A stretch of DNA of 64,000 bases. Origin: Hermodice carunculata (lineage: Eukaryota > Annelida > Polychaeta > Eunicida > Amphinomidae). A model generated the notes under the pieces. The model saw only the letters and a list, made by a program, of their open reading frames with translations. It was not told the DNA's origin and ran no database searches. Position 1 is the stretch's first letter, and every line of letters begins with the position of its first letter. Of this stretch, positions 35,566-46,600 are shown in pieces. The position numbers and the translations under genes are program-made. The DNA lies in assembly GCA_964020975.1 (NCBI GenBank), contig OZ026630.1:27524637-27588636 (forward strand), in the 5' to 3' direction.

Positions 35566-37144
35566 TTAGCTAAATGCTAGCGTTTCTTAAATTTGGCTTA
35601 AGGAATATGTAATTGGCTAAAATATATTTAAATGAACTATTAAAGGGTCACTGCAGAAGCTTTGTTGATTATGCCTCAATGTTCCAATTTTGAGTACAGA
35701 TGTTTGAAGTCCAGATCTGCCTTGCTTGTTTGAATGTATGCACCTGCTCGTGTAAGTTACAGGAAAAAGATGTAAAATGCAAGAAGACTCCAAGTGATTA
35801 ATACTTACCTATTCAATATTTTTGACTGATAGTTGCTATTGTTACCTGGTTCTTTCTTTCTAATAATACATTTTTGTGAAAGTTTCCAATAAAAATGGAA
35901 TGGGACACAAGAGAGGCACCTGTTCTCAATATGCTGTGGCCACTTGGTACCAGAGACAACCAAAAAAACTGTCAGCCGACTCATCTCAGTCACAACCATG
36001 CAGTTAGTGGTTAACAAAGAACATGACATAATCATGACAGCCAGACCTGCACTGTGAATGTTGTACATGACATTATTTTATTATTCATATAATGTGCCCA
36101 GTATTTTAGTGTTTGCCGGAGGACACATGATAACTGTATACTGATAGCAGACTTCCTTTCAACCAATGTGTCATGATGCAGTCATTGGTTGCCATCCCAT
36201 ACAAGGAAGCTGTAAAATGTTCTGTTTACCAGTGGTAAATTAACAACAACTAGTTAACCCATGTATAGCTACAAAGTTGTATCTCAATAATAATTGACAG
36301 TTACTGCAGGTTTATGGTCTGCACTTATTTTAATGACCAAATGGCATAATCATAATAATTTTATGACTTGCTTCATGTATCATGTGCTGGAAATCTTGGG
36401 TCAAAGAACATAATATTTAAAATTTTTTATGTTTATGCAAGTTCACTTGAGCTCACTTGATTTAATTGGAATGCAAATGATGCTACAGAATATCTGTGAC
36501 AAACCATATATGCAAATCCATTTGATAAAAAAATGGAACTCCATAAACTTTTTGTTTAAAACCCACTTAAAAAGGTACCGGGAGTAACAGGAATTGACCT
36601 AATTGTAAGGTCAAAGCATAAAATGTAATATCAGTCCCTTGTGTCAAAGTTCAGTAAAGTTTGCTACAATTTATAATCTTACTGTCCACAATAACTGGAC
36701 TTCAGATTTGGCATGTGTGTGCAAAGCCCACAGTTAATCTGCCAGTTTTATTTCTATGGACATTGCAAAGCCAAGTATTTAATCTTTCTGTCAGTTGTCA
36801 GCATAAGTACAGTACATCTGCATGTAAGAGCCCTCATTTCAAGACTGGGGTTACAAATGCAGAAAAAAAGGGACTTCAGAGCTCTTAGTACCAGTTATTG
36901 ATCCAAAGGTGGCTAAATTATGTACATGTATATTTTGCATTCATTTGGGTGCAGGCAAAAATTGGTGTGAAGATGAACAAGTACATTTTCCTAAGAAAAA
37001 GAAACAGTGAATATGGATGTGCACATTCATGATTTCTCTGTCATAACCAACAGACAAACTGTATCAGTGGTTTGGATTAATGTCACAGTACATCACATAC
37101 ATGTATGGAGCGGCATGTCATATCCAGCTGGAGTAACCTGCTAA
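35566..37144. other. No recognisable gene; intron-like
   Basis: No supported gene or repeat. Confidence 0.5.
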
Positions 37145-37670
37145 TTGTATTTGTGTCTTTTTGCCCAGAACCACTTCCTAGTAGTCATTACCCTATTCCG
37201 CAGTCCGAACTCTTTACTCTCCATAAGCTAACCTGTCCCTGTCTAACCTATATACATAGGGAAGTACTATTGTCCATATTGCACACGTTCCTCTGTAAAA
37301 TTTTGACATAAGCTGTATCAGCCCAAATAAATTAAAGGGTCTTCAGCGGGTAACTAATCAACATGTTTGGGAGCCTTTTACCCGTGCATGTCTCTCTGAG
37401 TAGCGGCTCCTTGTCTAAGCTAAATATTCAGCAAAAACAACCCACATAATAATGAATTAATATATAGACGTGGCAAATGATGAATTAGGTAAATACGTGA
37501 AGTTTTGCTTATAAATGCAGAGTTTCATTATGAAAGAAGAATAGCTGTCAAACAAACCATCAATTTGTATAGTAGAGGTTCAGATATAAGAACAATTTGA
37601 CTTAGCCCTGAACCAATATGTACTCTTTCTAGCTGGAATGCTTATCATCCAAGTTAAACCACCCGCCAAT
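37145..37670 (-). repeat. R-family repeat, copy in reverse orientation
   Basis: Begins with the shared terminus (TTGTATTTGTGTC) and matches the 829-1524 and 39141-39835 copies until the GGCGGGTGG word near 37665, beyond which the sequence is unrelated to theirs. It is about 1.5 kb from the 39-kb copy and inverted relative to it. Confidence 0.8.
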
Positions 37671-39140
37671 GTATCTTTACACCTATACACAACTTTTGAA
37701 ACCCCTGGTACCACCAGCGGCAGAGCGCAAAACTTTATTGTGTGGCGAAGGTTGTCAATGGTATCCGCCAATTGCATGGCCAGTAATGCTGAACACGTTT
37801 ATCAATGTGGAATCAAGTTGATTGATTTATGTGGGGAAATGGGAACTGTTCCTATTATTCTTGTGGTTATGTGTCCCTTGTAAGTTCACCTTAATGTTTG
37901 TAAAAAATTTTAGATCTTTTCATGTGCACTTTTTAGAACTTTTAGTTAACTCAAAATTCTAAAAAGTGCCGATTCTATAGGGCTTAGCCCTTGTTTGGTT
38001 GTGTGACTGGCCATCCATAACACAATACTTGTGAGCAATATATATCTCATGCTTCACAAGCCTCTTCAAACTTTACCTCAATGCTTCGATTTCTGAAGTG
38101 TCTAGTATCTGTTTCTATCATCAGGATTACTTAATTAGCATGATTTCATGATAATTTGGAATAAGTAGGACACATAGACAGGCCATTATTGTAGCTTGGA
38201 AAGTGAACATGGAAATACAGGTGAATATAGGCCTGTATGAATTTTTCAATTCAGGGCAGCACATATATCCTGTTTTCAGTGGACTCAATACTTATACTAA
38301 TGCCCCTCTCTAAAATGGGATATAAATCACCTTTCACTAGCTCATGTATGTGGGTTTTGATGCATGCATATGTGCATATAAAAAGGGGCCTGGCATTATT
38401 TGGGGGGGGGGGGAGGCAAATTTTGTCATTGCAAAACAGGCGAGTCGCAAAATTTCACCATCTCCATATAAGGGCAGTCAGGTGGAGGGTGTCACAAAGA
38501 AGAAAGCTCAGGATACACCAAAATGCACAATTTCATACTCAAAAATCCAAAATTTCATAAAACCACCAATATACTGAACGCATGTTATTAAGTTTACTCA
38601 GACTAACTAGACAAATACCAACTCAATTGAATTTAGTCATATATCCTACATTTAGTTGCAGTGGGGTGTTTCATAAGTGATCAGGTGTGTGAACAGTGGG
38701 GGTGTCACAAAAATAGCCATACCACTGAATGTTGGGGGGCGGGGGGGGCTACAGTTTTGAGCCATGTAAAATGGGGGGGGGGGGCAAAAAAGAGTTCGTG
38801 TATCCTCATCCCAATATTCTGACAGCCACCCTACCCGCCCCCCCCCCCCCTTCCTGGCAAATAATGCGAGCCCCCTAAGTAAGTTCTGCACCATTGTAAC
38901 TCTAGAAACATTTCACAATGTCTGTTTTAATTTCATTTAAGGGCATGTACAAAACTGTTTTTAGATCTGATACCTTTTAGAGTCTCATAGAAGTTTGGGT
39001 TGCAAAAGTACCCATAAATTGTTTTTGATAGGTTTCTTACTGTGTTTCCAGGTTTCATTGTTAGCACAAATACATAATTTAAATTGTCAAAATCAAGACA
39101 AGGAAGTTTTCAATCTAAAACAGCTTATAAATTGCCATAT
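37671..39140. other. No gene; hairpin and long G/C runs
   Basis: Contains a perfect 13-bp-arm hairpin (GCACTTTTTAGAA 37926-37938 and its complement 37957-37969). From 38401 to 38850 there are several G runs of 8-12 bases and one C run of about 14, a potential G-quadruplex region. No convincing ORF. Confidence 0.6.
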
Positions 39141-39835
39141 GGTAGGTGTCATCACAGAGTTTGTTTTACATTTCTGGTGCAGGATGTCCATTGTTGCAGT
39201 CCTTGTTGGGATTTCCCTTGGTTTGTATAGGTGGTCTAGTTCCAACTGTTTATTTTACTATCACTGGGACTGAATATAAGGCTCCAGCTTGTTTCCACTT
39301 CAGTTATACACTGGCGGGTGGTTTAACTAGGATAAGCTGTCCAGCTAGAAAGGGTACATATTGGTTCAGGGGTAAGTCAAATTGTTCTCATCTGAACCTG
39401 TACTATACAAATTTAGTAATTATGGTTTGTTTGACAGATGTTCTTCTTTCATAATGAAGCTCTGCATTCATAAGCAAAACTTCACGTATTTAGCTAATTC
39501 ATCATTTGCCACGTTCTTATTTATTCTTTATTATGTGGGTTGTCTTTGCTGAATATTTAGCTTAGACAAGGAGCCGCTACTCAGAGAGACATGTACGGGT
39601 AAAAGGCTCCGAAACATGTTGAGTAGTTACCCGCTGAAGACCCTTTAATTTATTTGGGCTGATACAACCTATGTCAAAATTTTACAGAGGAACGTGTGCA
39701 ATATAGACAATAGTAATTCCATATGTATACAGGTTAGACAGAGACAGGTTAGCTTATGGAGAGTAAAGAGTTCGAACTGCGGAATAGGATATTGACTACT
39801 AGGAAGTGGTTCTGGGCAAAAAGACACAAATACAA
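39141..39835 (+). repeat. R-family repeat, copy 3 (best preserved)
   Basis: Near-complete match to 829-1524. It includes a compact region of mutually complementary words (39570-39633) described in the findings, the AATTTATTTGGGCTGATAC word and the TTGTATTTGTGTC end (reverse strand). No recognisable protein. Confidence 0.8.
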
Positions 39836-40257
39836 TATTGTTACAAAACATTGATACTGTATTTCAAAACACAGTTGGATATATATTTTTTTAAATCAAT
39901 GAATACCTTAACTTTTGTTAGTTATGTTCTTTTTTATCTCTCTCATTACAGTAACTTTATTCATTTGTGCTTTATTACACCACGTATTGACAAAGCCTTC
40001 CATTTGTGAAGTCTAGGGTACTAGCAATATATATCACGAGTTAAACTAAAAAACATATGAATTTTAGTTAAACTTATTCTCATATTGCTTTTATGGATGG
40101 TTATGATCTGCACATGCTCCTGCACTTTTTGAAGTGTGCCTTTTTCAGGTACAGATGAGACCACTTACTCGTTTATGGCAAAAAATTACTCATGTTCAAA
40201 ATAGCCCCCTAAGATTGGATTACTTTGAACACCCATTTAACCAAAAAAAAGTATATG

Positions 40258-40342
<85 letters not shown>

Positions 40343-40794
40343 AATGCTAAGTATTCAGAAAATTTTAGGCTGCGGTATCACAAGTCCTTTTTGGGCCCCA
40401 TAATACAAACACAAAATGTTTGCTTTATGGGCAAATAAATGTATTTAAACAGCAAAGAGAAAAACAACGAAAAGGTTCAAAGAAGCCCTTGTTGACGATA
40501 CCATGCTTTCAAAATGCCTGGACACAACTGCAAGATTCCAGGCTGCTATGCAGACACCAAAAAATGGAACAAACTAATAGAGTACACATGGATGGAAAGA
40601 TTTACTCTTCATAGTCACCACCACCCCAAGGACAAGCATGACCTATCAAGCAACTGGTGCAGCAACATATACTTATTATTGGCCTTGTGTGCCATCAAGG
40701 GGTCTAGACTCCTTGGTGTGATCCTGATGCCAACCCACATGAGCCTTGGAAATGGATTTTGTTAGCTTTTTATTGTACTTTGACACTATTTCTT
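39836..40794. other. No supported gene; TA microsatellite
   Basis: A TA dinucleotide repeat of about 80 bases lies at 40258-40338. The rest has no supported gene. Confidence 0.6.
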
Positions 40795-41300
40795 GACATG
40801 GTTATATTTTGGTGACCTTGAACTCATTTTCAAGGTCACAACCCATGTGTGTGCAAAGGAGCAGCACATCCAGTTTGTTGGCAATGACAGTTTTAGGGTT
40901 TTTTTTGGGGGGAGGGGGGTTTGACTGCCCTATCATGACTATTTCTATGCCCCCCCCCCATGTCAACTTCATGGCATAGGGGGGACATGGAAATAGTAGG
41001 AATAGGGGTAGTCCACCTGTCCATCTTTACATCCATTCAGCACAATATCTGATTAATGAACTGTTTAAGATAGGATGATGAAGTGTTTACAGTAGATGTT
41101 TCCTCTACAGGGCATGTGCAGTGCAGCTTCATGTGGACCTTGACCTCTTTTCAAGGTCATGTGACCCCTAAATGTGACATGTGCTTATGGCCTGACATCA
41201 AATGAACCACTTAAGATAGAATGATGCAATTTATACTATACAGCATCCTATGATGGGCCTGGGAAGTGCTGTTTCATGTTGATCTTGACCTTTTTTATTT
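40795..41300 (+). repeat. AGGTCA-rich dispersed repeat domain
   Basis: Contains TGACCTTGAACTCATTTTCA followed by AGGTCAC, and later GGACCTTGACCTCTTTTCAA followed by GGTCATGTGACCC, with the surrounding GGCATGTGCAGTGCAGCTTC word. It is a diverged member of the same style of repeat as the HINE-like cores. Confidence 0.6.
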
Positions 41301-41399
41301 CAGCTGACTTGTTAGCTGAGCTTATAGGATGGTCCTTCATCCGTCGTCCATTGTCCGTCCATAGATGACCTGTGTGCTTTAAACAATAGAGACGAAGTA

Positions 41400-41870
41400 A
41401 AGGGGAATTGGAAAAACTATATCCAAAAGTACTAATATTAAATCTGGAAAATGAAAGTGATACAAAAGCTACTTTCCTTGATCTGGATATAGAAATAAAG
41501 AACAACCAGTATGTAACAAAAATATTTGACAAGAGAGACCAGTTCCAATTTGATATTATCTCCTACCCTGACCTGACAGGAAACATTCCAGAGAAACAAG
41601 CATATGGAGTTTGTATCGGACAAGTCATACATATTGCTAGAAACACCACACTTTTTAGCGATTTTGTCAATAGGGTTAGAACTTTGTTGCATAAATTACA
41701 ACACAAAGGTTTTAAAAAAACTACAACTACACAAAACTCTGTTGAAATGTTTCCAGAGATATGACAAAATACCTAATAAATACAACACTCACTCAAGAAC
41801 ATTAGTCAAATTGTGTCAAAGTGGAGTTTGAAATGACAAAGTATAGTCCTCAAAGTGTTTAAAGGGAAAG
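41400..41870 (+). mobile_element. Retroelement fossil: RT C-terminal fragment
   Basis: The ORF at 41408-41764 encodes ATFLDLDIEI, then KIFDKRDQF, then YPDLTGNIPEKQAYGV, the C-terminal part of a reverse transcriptase found in many marine invertebrate retroelements (Penelope-like or a related RT lineage; not decided). The element is broken and truncated on both sides, lying within the AGGTCA-rich repeat domain. No LTR, capsid or integrase is seen nearby. Confidence 0.6.
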
Positions 41871-42089
41871 TACCTGGGGTAAAGTATACTTAACCCACCT
41901 AGAGAATTTTCTCTAGTCCGTCTTAAGTCGGAAAACCATAACCATACTCACTTTTTTCAGGATTTCTTTCTTTTTAAACTTCATCTAGTACAATGGAAGA
42001 GGTGGCTTTCAGCTAAATACCTTAGTACACTTTACTTCATAACACCTCTAGGATTTTTTGGTGTTTTTTTGCTATTTTTGACTTCCTGT

Positions 42090-44250
42090 CTAGAACTCTT
42101 ACTCAGATAAAGCTGAAACTTGGTGGAAATGTTCCTTGTAAAAGGGTCAAACGAGTTGTTCACTAGGTGGCACTGCTTTGGATTCCTGATTTTTAACGAT
42201 ATTTTCAATTCGGGTACTTACCGGTCAATGCAGCTTTCCTGTTGATTACTATGCAAGTCCATGGGCATTCTAATGCTAATTCACATTTTCAACTTCTTCT
42301 CCAAAACCATCATCAAGATTGACTTCAAACTTGGTGGCAATGTACCTTGGACGGGTTTCTACCAGGTTTGTTAAAATGGTCACTCTCCAGTGATTTTTGG
42401 ATTTTTAATGAACTTTTTTTGTTCTTTTTTAAGACGAAGCTTCAAAAATCTTCTTCTCCACAACCGATCACCCATGCTTTGATATTACATAAGAACACTC
42501 CTAGGGACTCATAGTTCTTAGTTTGTTCACCAGGTAGTGCTGCAATTTTTTTCAATTTTTTTATGAATTTTTGTGTGTTTTCGTTACTTGGGACTTCTTC
42601 TCCAGATCCGTTACTCAGATTAAGTTGAAACTTTGTGGATATGTTCCTTGTGAAAGGGTCAAGCAAAGATGTTCACTAGGTAGCACTGCTGTGGATTCCT
42701 GATTTTTAACAATATTTTTCAATTCGGATACTTACCGGTAAATGCACCTTTTCTATTGCTTACTGTGCAAGTCAATGGGCATTCTAAAGGTAATTCACAT
42801 TTTGGACTTCTCTGAAGAAACTGTGTGTCAGATTCACTTCAAACTTGGTGACAATGTCTGAAGAAACTGTGTGTCAGATTCACTTCAAACTTGGTGACAA
42901 TGTACCTTGGGTGGCTGTATACCAAGTCTGTTCAAATGGTCATGATTCAGTGATTTTTGGATTTTTTATGATTTTGTTTCTGAAAATCTTTTAAAAAGTT
43001 TTGATAGGAAAGTTTAACATGGGAATTTCTGGTAATGGTTACAACTAAAAAAATTTTGTTCCAGTGATGTTTGGAGCTTGACCTCATTCCCAAGGTCACA
43101 GGACAACTGAAATGAAAATTACTGTTCACTTGATAACTTGAGATCAGTTTTGAGTCAGGACCTTGATGTTGCACATGTTAATGTTTCTCTATGCAGGTCA
43201 TGCTTAGACAGTACATGAGTGACGTTGACCTCATTTCTGGGGTCACATTGCAACATACATGAATTTTACTCTTCACTATAACTTGAGAACTACTTGAACT
43301 GGGACCTTGATGTTGCACATGTTAGTGTTCTTCTGTAAAGGTCAGACCTACTCAAAACATGGGTGACTTTGATCCTATCCCAAGTTCTCTGAGCCACAAG
43401 TGTGATGAATATCTAGGTCAGCAGAGCACGGGCTGTTCACACAGCTCTTTTGTTTTCAATTTGGGTACTTTTTGGTAAATGCACCTTTTCTATTTCTAAC
43501 TATGCAAGCCATGGGCGTTCTAATGGTAATTCACATTTTGGACTTCTGTGAAGAAACTGTCAGTCAGATTCACTTCAAACTTGGTAGCAATGTACCTTGG
43601 ATGGGTCTCTACCAAGTATGTTCAAATGGTGATGCTCAAGTGATATTTTTATTTTTTGATGTTTTTTTTCAAAAATCTTTTAAAAAGTTTTGATAGGAAA
43701 GTTTTATGTGTGAATTTCCTGTAATGGTTATAACTTAAATAATTTTGGCCAGATTTGTGCCAAACTTGGTAGGGATGTAACTTTTATAGATGTCTACTTG
43801 TTTTGTGCAAATGGTCCTGGTCCAATGATGTTTGGACCTAGACCTCATTCCCAAGGTCACAGGACAACTGACATGAAATTTACTGTTCACTTGATAACTT
43901 GAGTTTTGTTTTGAGTCAGGACCTTGATGTTGCACATGTTAATGTTTCTCTATGAAGGTCATGCTTAGACAGTACATGAGTGACCTTGACCTCATTTCTG
44001 GGGTCACAGTGGAACATACACGAATTTTACCCTTCATTTTAACTTGAGAACTACTTGAACTGGGACCTTGATGTTGCACATGTTAGTGTTCTTCTATCAA
44101 GGTCAGGCTTACTCAGTACACAGGTGACTTTGATCCTATCCAAAGTTCACAGAGCTACAAGTGTGAATGTCTTGGTCAGTTGAGTATGGGCTGTTCACAC
44201 AGGCCTCATGCACAAGGTCACAGAGCTGCTAAACCTTTGAAGCAAATGCA
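42090..44250 (+). repeat. Three diverged long repeat units, AGGTCA-rich
   Basis: A motif series (CTCAGATAAAGCTGAAACTT..., CACTAGGTGGCACTGCT, ATTCGGGTACTTACCGGT, TATGCAAGTC.ATGGGCATTC, CACTTCAAACTTGGTG, ACCTTGGACGGGT) occurs at about 42090-42430, 42600-43440 and, starting partway, 43445-44250. The last two units also share a TTTTAAAAAGTTTTGATAGG word and a block with CCCAAGGTCACAGGACAAC and TGACCTCATTTCTGGGGTCA. A 46-bp piece is duplicated at 42811 and 42857. Confidence 0.75.
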
Positions 44251-44329
44251 AACTGTACTTCATCATACATGCATATTATTAAAGGCATGTGCAGCATTGC
44301 TTATCCGTTGACCAGACCTTTTTGTGCAG

Positions 44330-44700
44330 CAGGGCTTGTTCGTCAAAATTGGTCTTTTTAAGGGTCTGCCCGATGTGCACATTCTTATTACCACGATATC
44401 TACAGAATGCCTCCAGGTATTTTGCTCAAATTTGGCAATATGCTTACCTTACCGGGCAAGATGAACTGATTAGATTTTGGTGTCAGCATGACCTAATTTG
44501 ATCAAATGGCAGCCTAATTACATGCCCGTTAGGGTTTGTTACCGCAATATCTCCAGAATGCTCCAATATACTGAGCTCAAATTTGGCAGTATGTTTATCT
44601 AGCATTCCAAGATGAACTGATTAGATTTTGGTGTGACCATGACCTATTTTGAGCAAATGGTGGACCCTTCAGTCAATGCATGCATTGAAGGTATGTCTAG
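44330..44700 (+). repeat. Two ~182-bp repeat units
   Basis: ACC.CGATATCT.CAGAATGC, CTCAAATTTGGCA and AAGATGAACTGATTAGATTT recur about 180 bases apart. Each unit ends with a CATGACCTA.TTTGA.CAAATGG word. Confidence 0.7.
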
Positions 44701-44931
44701 TTTGAACTATGCCAGTACCAAAAACTTGTCTACATCAGCCATAAACTCATGAAACATTGATATGGAGGGCATGTGCAATGTGCCTTTATGTTACCTATCT
44801 ATAGGCATGTGATGCTTTCATGTTACTTAGGTATATACAGCATAGCTCATTGTTGATCTTTGCCATGTTATGTTTACTCCATAAAATGTCATATCAACAG
44901 CTATTTTCCACTGAATTTTAAACCCACAGAT

Positions 44932-44979
44932 GCCATATTTTCACATGCTTGTACCTGTACAAGCATGTGAAAATATGGC
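44932..44979. repeat. Perfect 22-bp inverted repeat (hairpin)
   Basis: Left arm 44932-44953 begins GCCATATTTTCACATGC; right arm 44958-44979 is its exact reverse complement; loop CCTG. Confidence 0.95.
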
Positions 44980-45769
44980 TGTAGACTGAAACTAGACTGA
45001 GCAGTTGTCAAAATGGTGTGGTGATGCTCTGACAGACTGTTTTCCACTGAAACAAAAAGCTGACCCTCCTTCCTTTGTTCCCATTTCCTTGCACTTTTGT
45101 CATCTGCGTTACTTAAGTTTCACTTCCTGTCTCCTTCATTGAATGACAAATTTCTGCAGAGTTGTGGGTGTGTGTGTGGGGGGGGGGGGGGGGGGTTCAA
45201 CTTTGCCAAAAAATTTGTCCCATACAAGGACATATGATTCACTCTCAGACAGTTTGGCTGCAACCTCATTGTGGTTGTACTTTTTTATCTTTGGAATCTG
45301 GGAAAACCCCAGGTTCTTGGGACATTGCAAGAGTGCATCCATAATTTGGTGTCTGCAATGGAAACAGCTATGCATGCTTCACATTCTCAATATATGTAAG
45401 GTAACATATCAGATGTTCCTTCCTTAGACAAATTAAACATATTTTGCTGTAATTCGTATATATCTGGGTATATCAAGTCATGAACAAAATGCTTGTACAT
45501 GTCAGTCTGAGTTGGCAATTAAAATTCTACTTTGTTTGGTTTTATCATGTTAATATGATGATGCTTCATGTTTCGCATTGAAAACTTATTGCTGTTTTAA
45601 ACTTTTTTCCTGCTGTTATGCTCTTTGTACAAACACTAACTAATGACTGGATTTTTTAATGACTGAGCCATGCAGAGCCAATTTTTACATGTAGGTAGAC
45701 AATATCACAAACAGTATTATGGCTCAGTGTCAATTGGCCAGCATTTGATTACATGTAGTTCAGTCCATT

Positions 45770-45775
<6 letters not shown>

Positions 45776-45833
<58 letters not shown>
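45776..45833. repeat. AC microsatellite
   Basis: About 29 uninterrupted CA units, roughly 70 bases before the candidate splice acceptor of the MGNC exon. Confidence 0.95.
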
Positions 45834-45834
<1 letters not shown>

Positions 45835-45903
45835 AAAACATTCACAATCACCTGTATGTTTCATTTGTTTTGAAAATAAAAGCTTTTTCCATTTTGTTTG
45901 CAG

Positions 45904-46022
45904 GGAAACATGTGAGTGTGCAGAGAGGGTACCATTGCTGCAAAACACAGAGCCCACACATGTACTTGCCAACTACACCACGTGACCAGCTCTGATAATA
46001 AGTGTCATTAAAGCCTTATAAT
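45904..46022 (+). other. Probable 5' UTR part of the MGNC exon
   Basis: Non-AT-rich 119 bases between the inferred splice acceptor and the ATG. An acceptor here implies at least one upstream non-coding exon, which I cannot locate. Confidence 0.45.
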
Positions 46023-46218
46023 ATGGGGAACTGTATAAAGAGTGGTGTGAACAAAGAGGAGAATGGAGTCCAAAGCCCTGTTAAGTCAGTGGGAGATGGC
46101 CCCAAAAAGCCAGAGACGAACCGCTATTCACCGGATCCTACCAATGCCATAACAAACAGTCAGCCAGTATCCCCAGAAGACATCCGGGCACGCTTAAATA
46201 GTACGGCATTATCGGAAT
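46023..46218 (+). CDS. First coding exon of a probable N-myristoylated protein (partial)
   Basis: A pyrimidine-rich tract ending TTTGTTTGCAG gives an acceptor at 45902-45903, so the exon is probably 45904-46218. Translation should start at ATG 46023, and GAAT/GTAAGT at 46219 is a near-perfect donor, leaving 65 codons plus one base. The protein starts MGNCIKS: Gly2 and Cys4 suit N-myristoylation and palmitoylation, as in RNF11 (MGNCLKS), but the rest does not resemble RNF11. It is polar and probably disordered, with SP sites (SPVK, SPDP, SPED) and ends SPEDIRARLNSTALSE. Upstream in-frame stops lie in the 5' UTR. Later exons are not visible within the remaining window; downstream sequence looks intronic. 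Function unknown; membrane association is inferred from the N-terminus only. Confidence 0.6.
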
Positions 46219-46372
46219 GTAAGTTTTCAGTGACATCAAAATGTATTCTTCTCACAAAAAATTTATAATGGCCAAAAGAATTCCATTTTAAAATGCTGTC
46301 CTCTGTGTTTTCACTTAAGTTTCTTTTTTTATTATGCTCTCAGATTGCACATGATTTTAGTCTGCAAACATA

Positions 46373-46600
46373 AGGTCTGAGACAAGTTTGAAGATGGATG
46401 ACCGTGACCCAAATCCCAAGGTCACAGAGCCATTTTAGTGAATTTGGTTTTCGTGCGATGAATTGTGAAGTGTTTGACATAAAGCTTTCTTATTGTACAT
46501 GGTTTTAATCCTCTATAAGGTCTGAGACAAGTTCAAAGATGGGTCACCTTGACCCAAATCCCAAGGTCACAGGGGGAGCATAGATCAAGCAATCTGTGAC
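46373..46600 (+). repeat. Diverged two-unit copy of the 145-bp repeat
   Basis: GGTCTGAGACAAGTT starts at 46374 and again at 46519, exactly 145 bases apart. In between, GAATTTGGTTTTCGTGCGAT matches the GAAATTGGTTTCCGTGCGAT word of the HINE-like core, and CCCAAGGTCACAG recurs in both units. Confidence 0.75.

Noticed and set aside
40514-40765. 83-codon ORF beginning MPGHNCKIPGCYADTKKW, reminiscent of a THAP-domain start
   Set aside because: Only the first C..C spacing fits; the downstream THAP Trp, Cys-x2-His and AVPTIF-like residues are absent.
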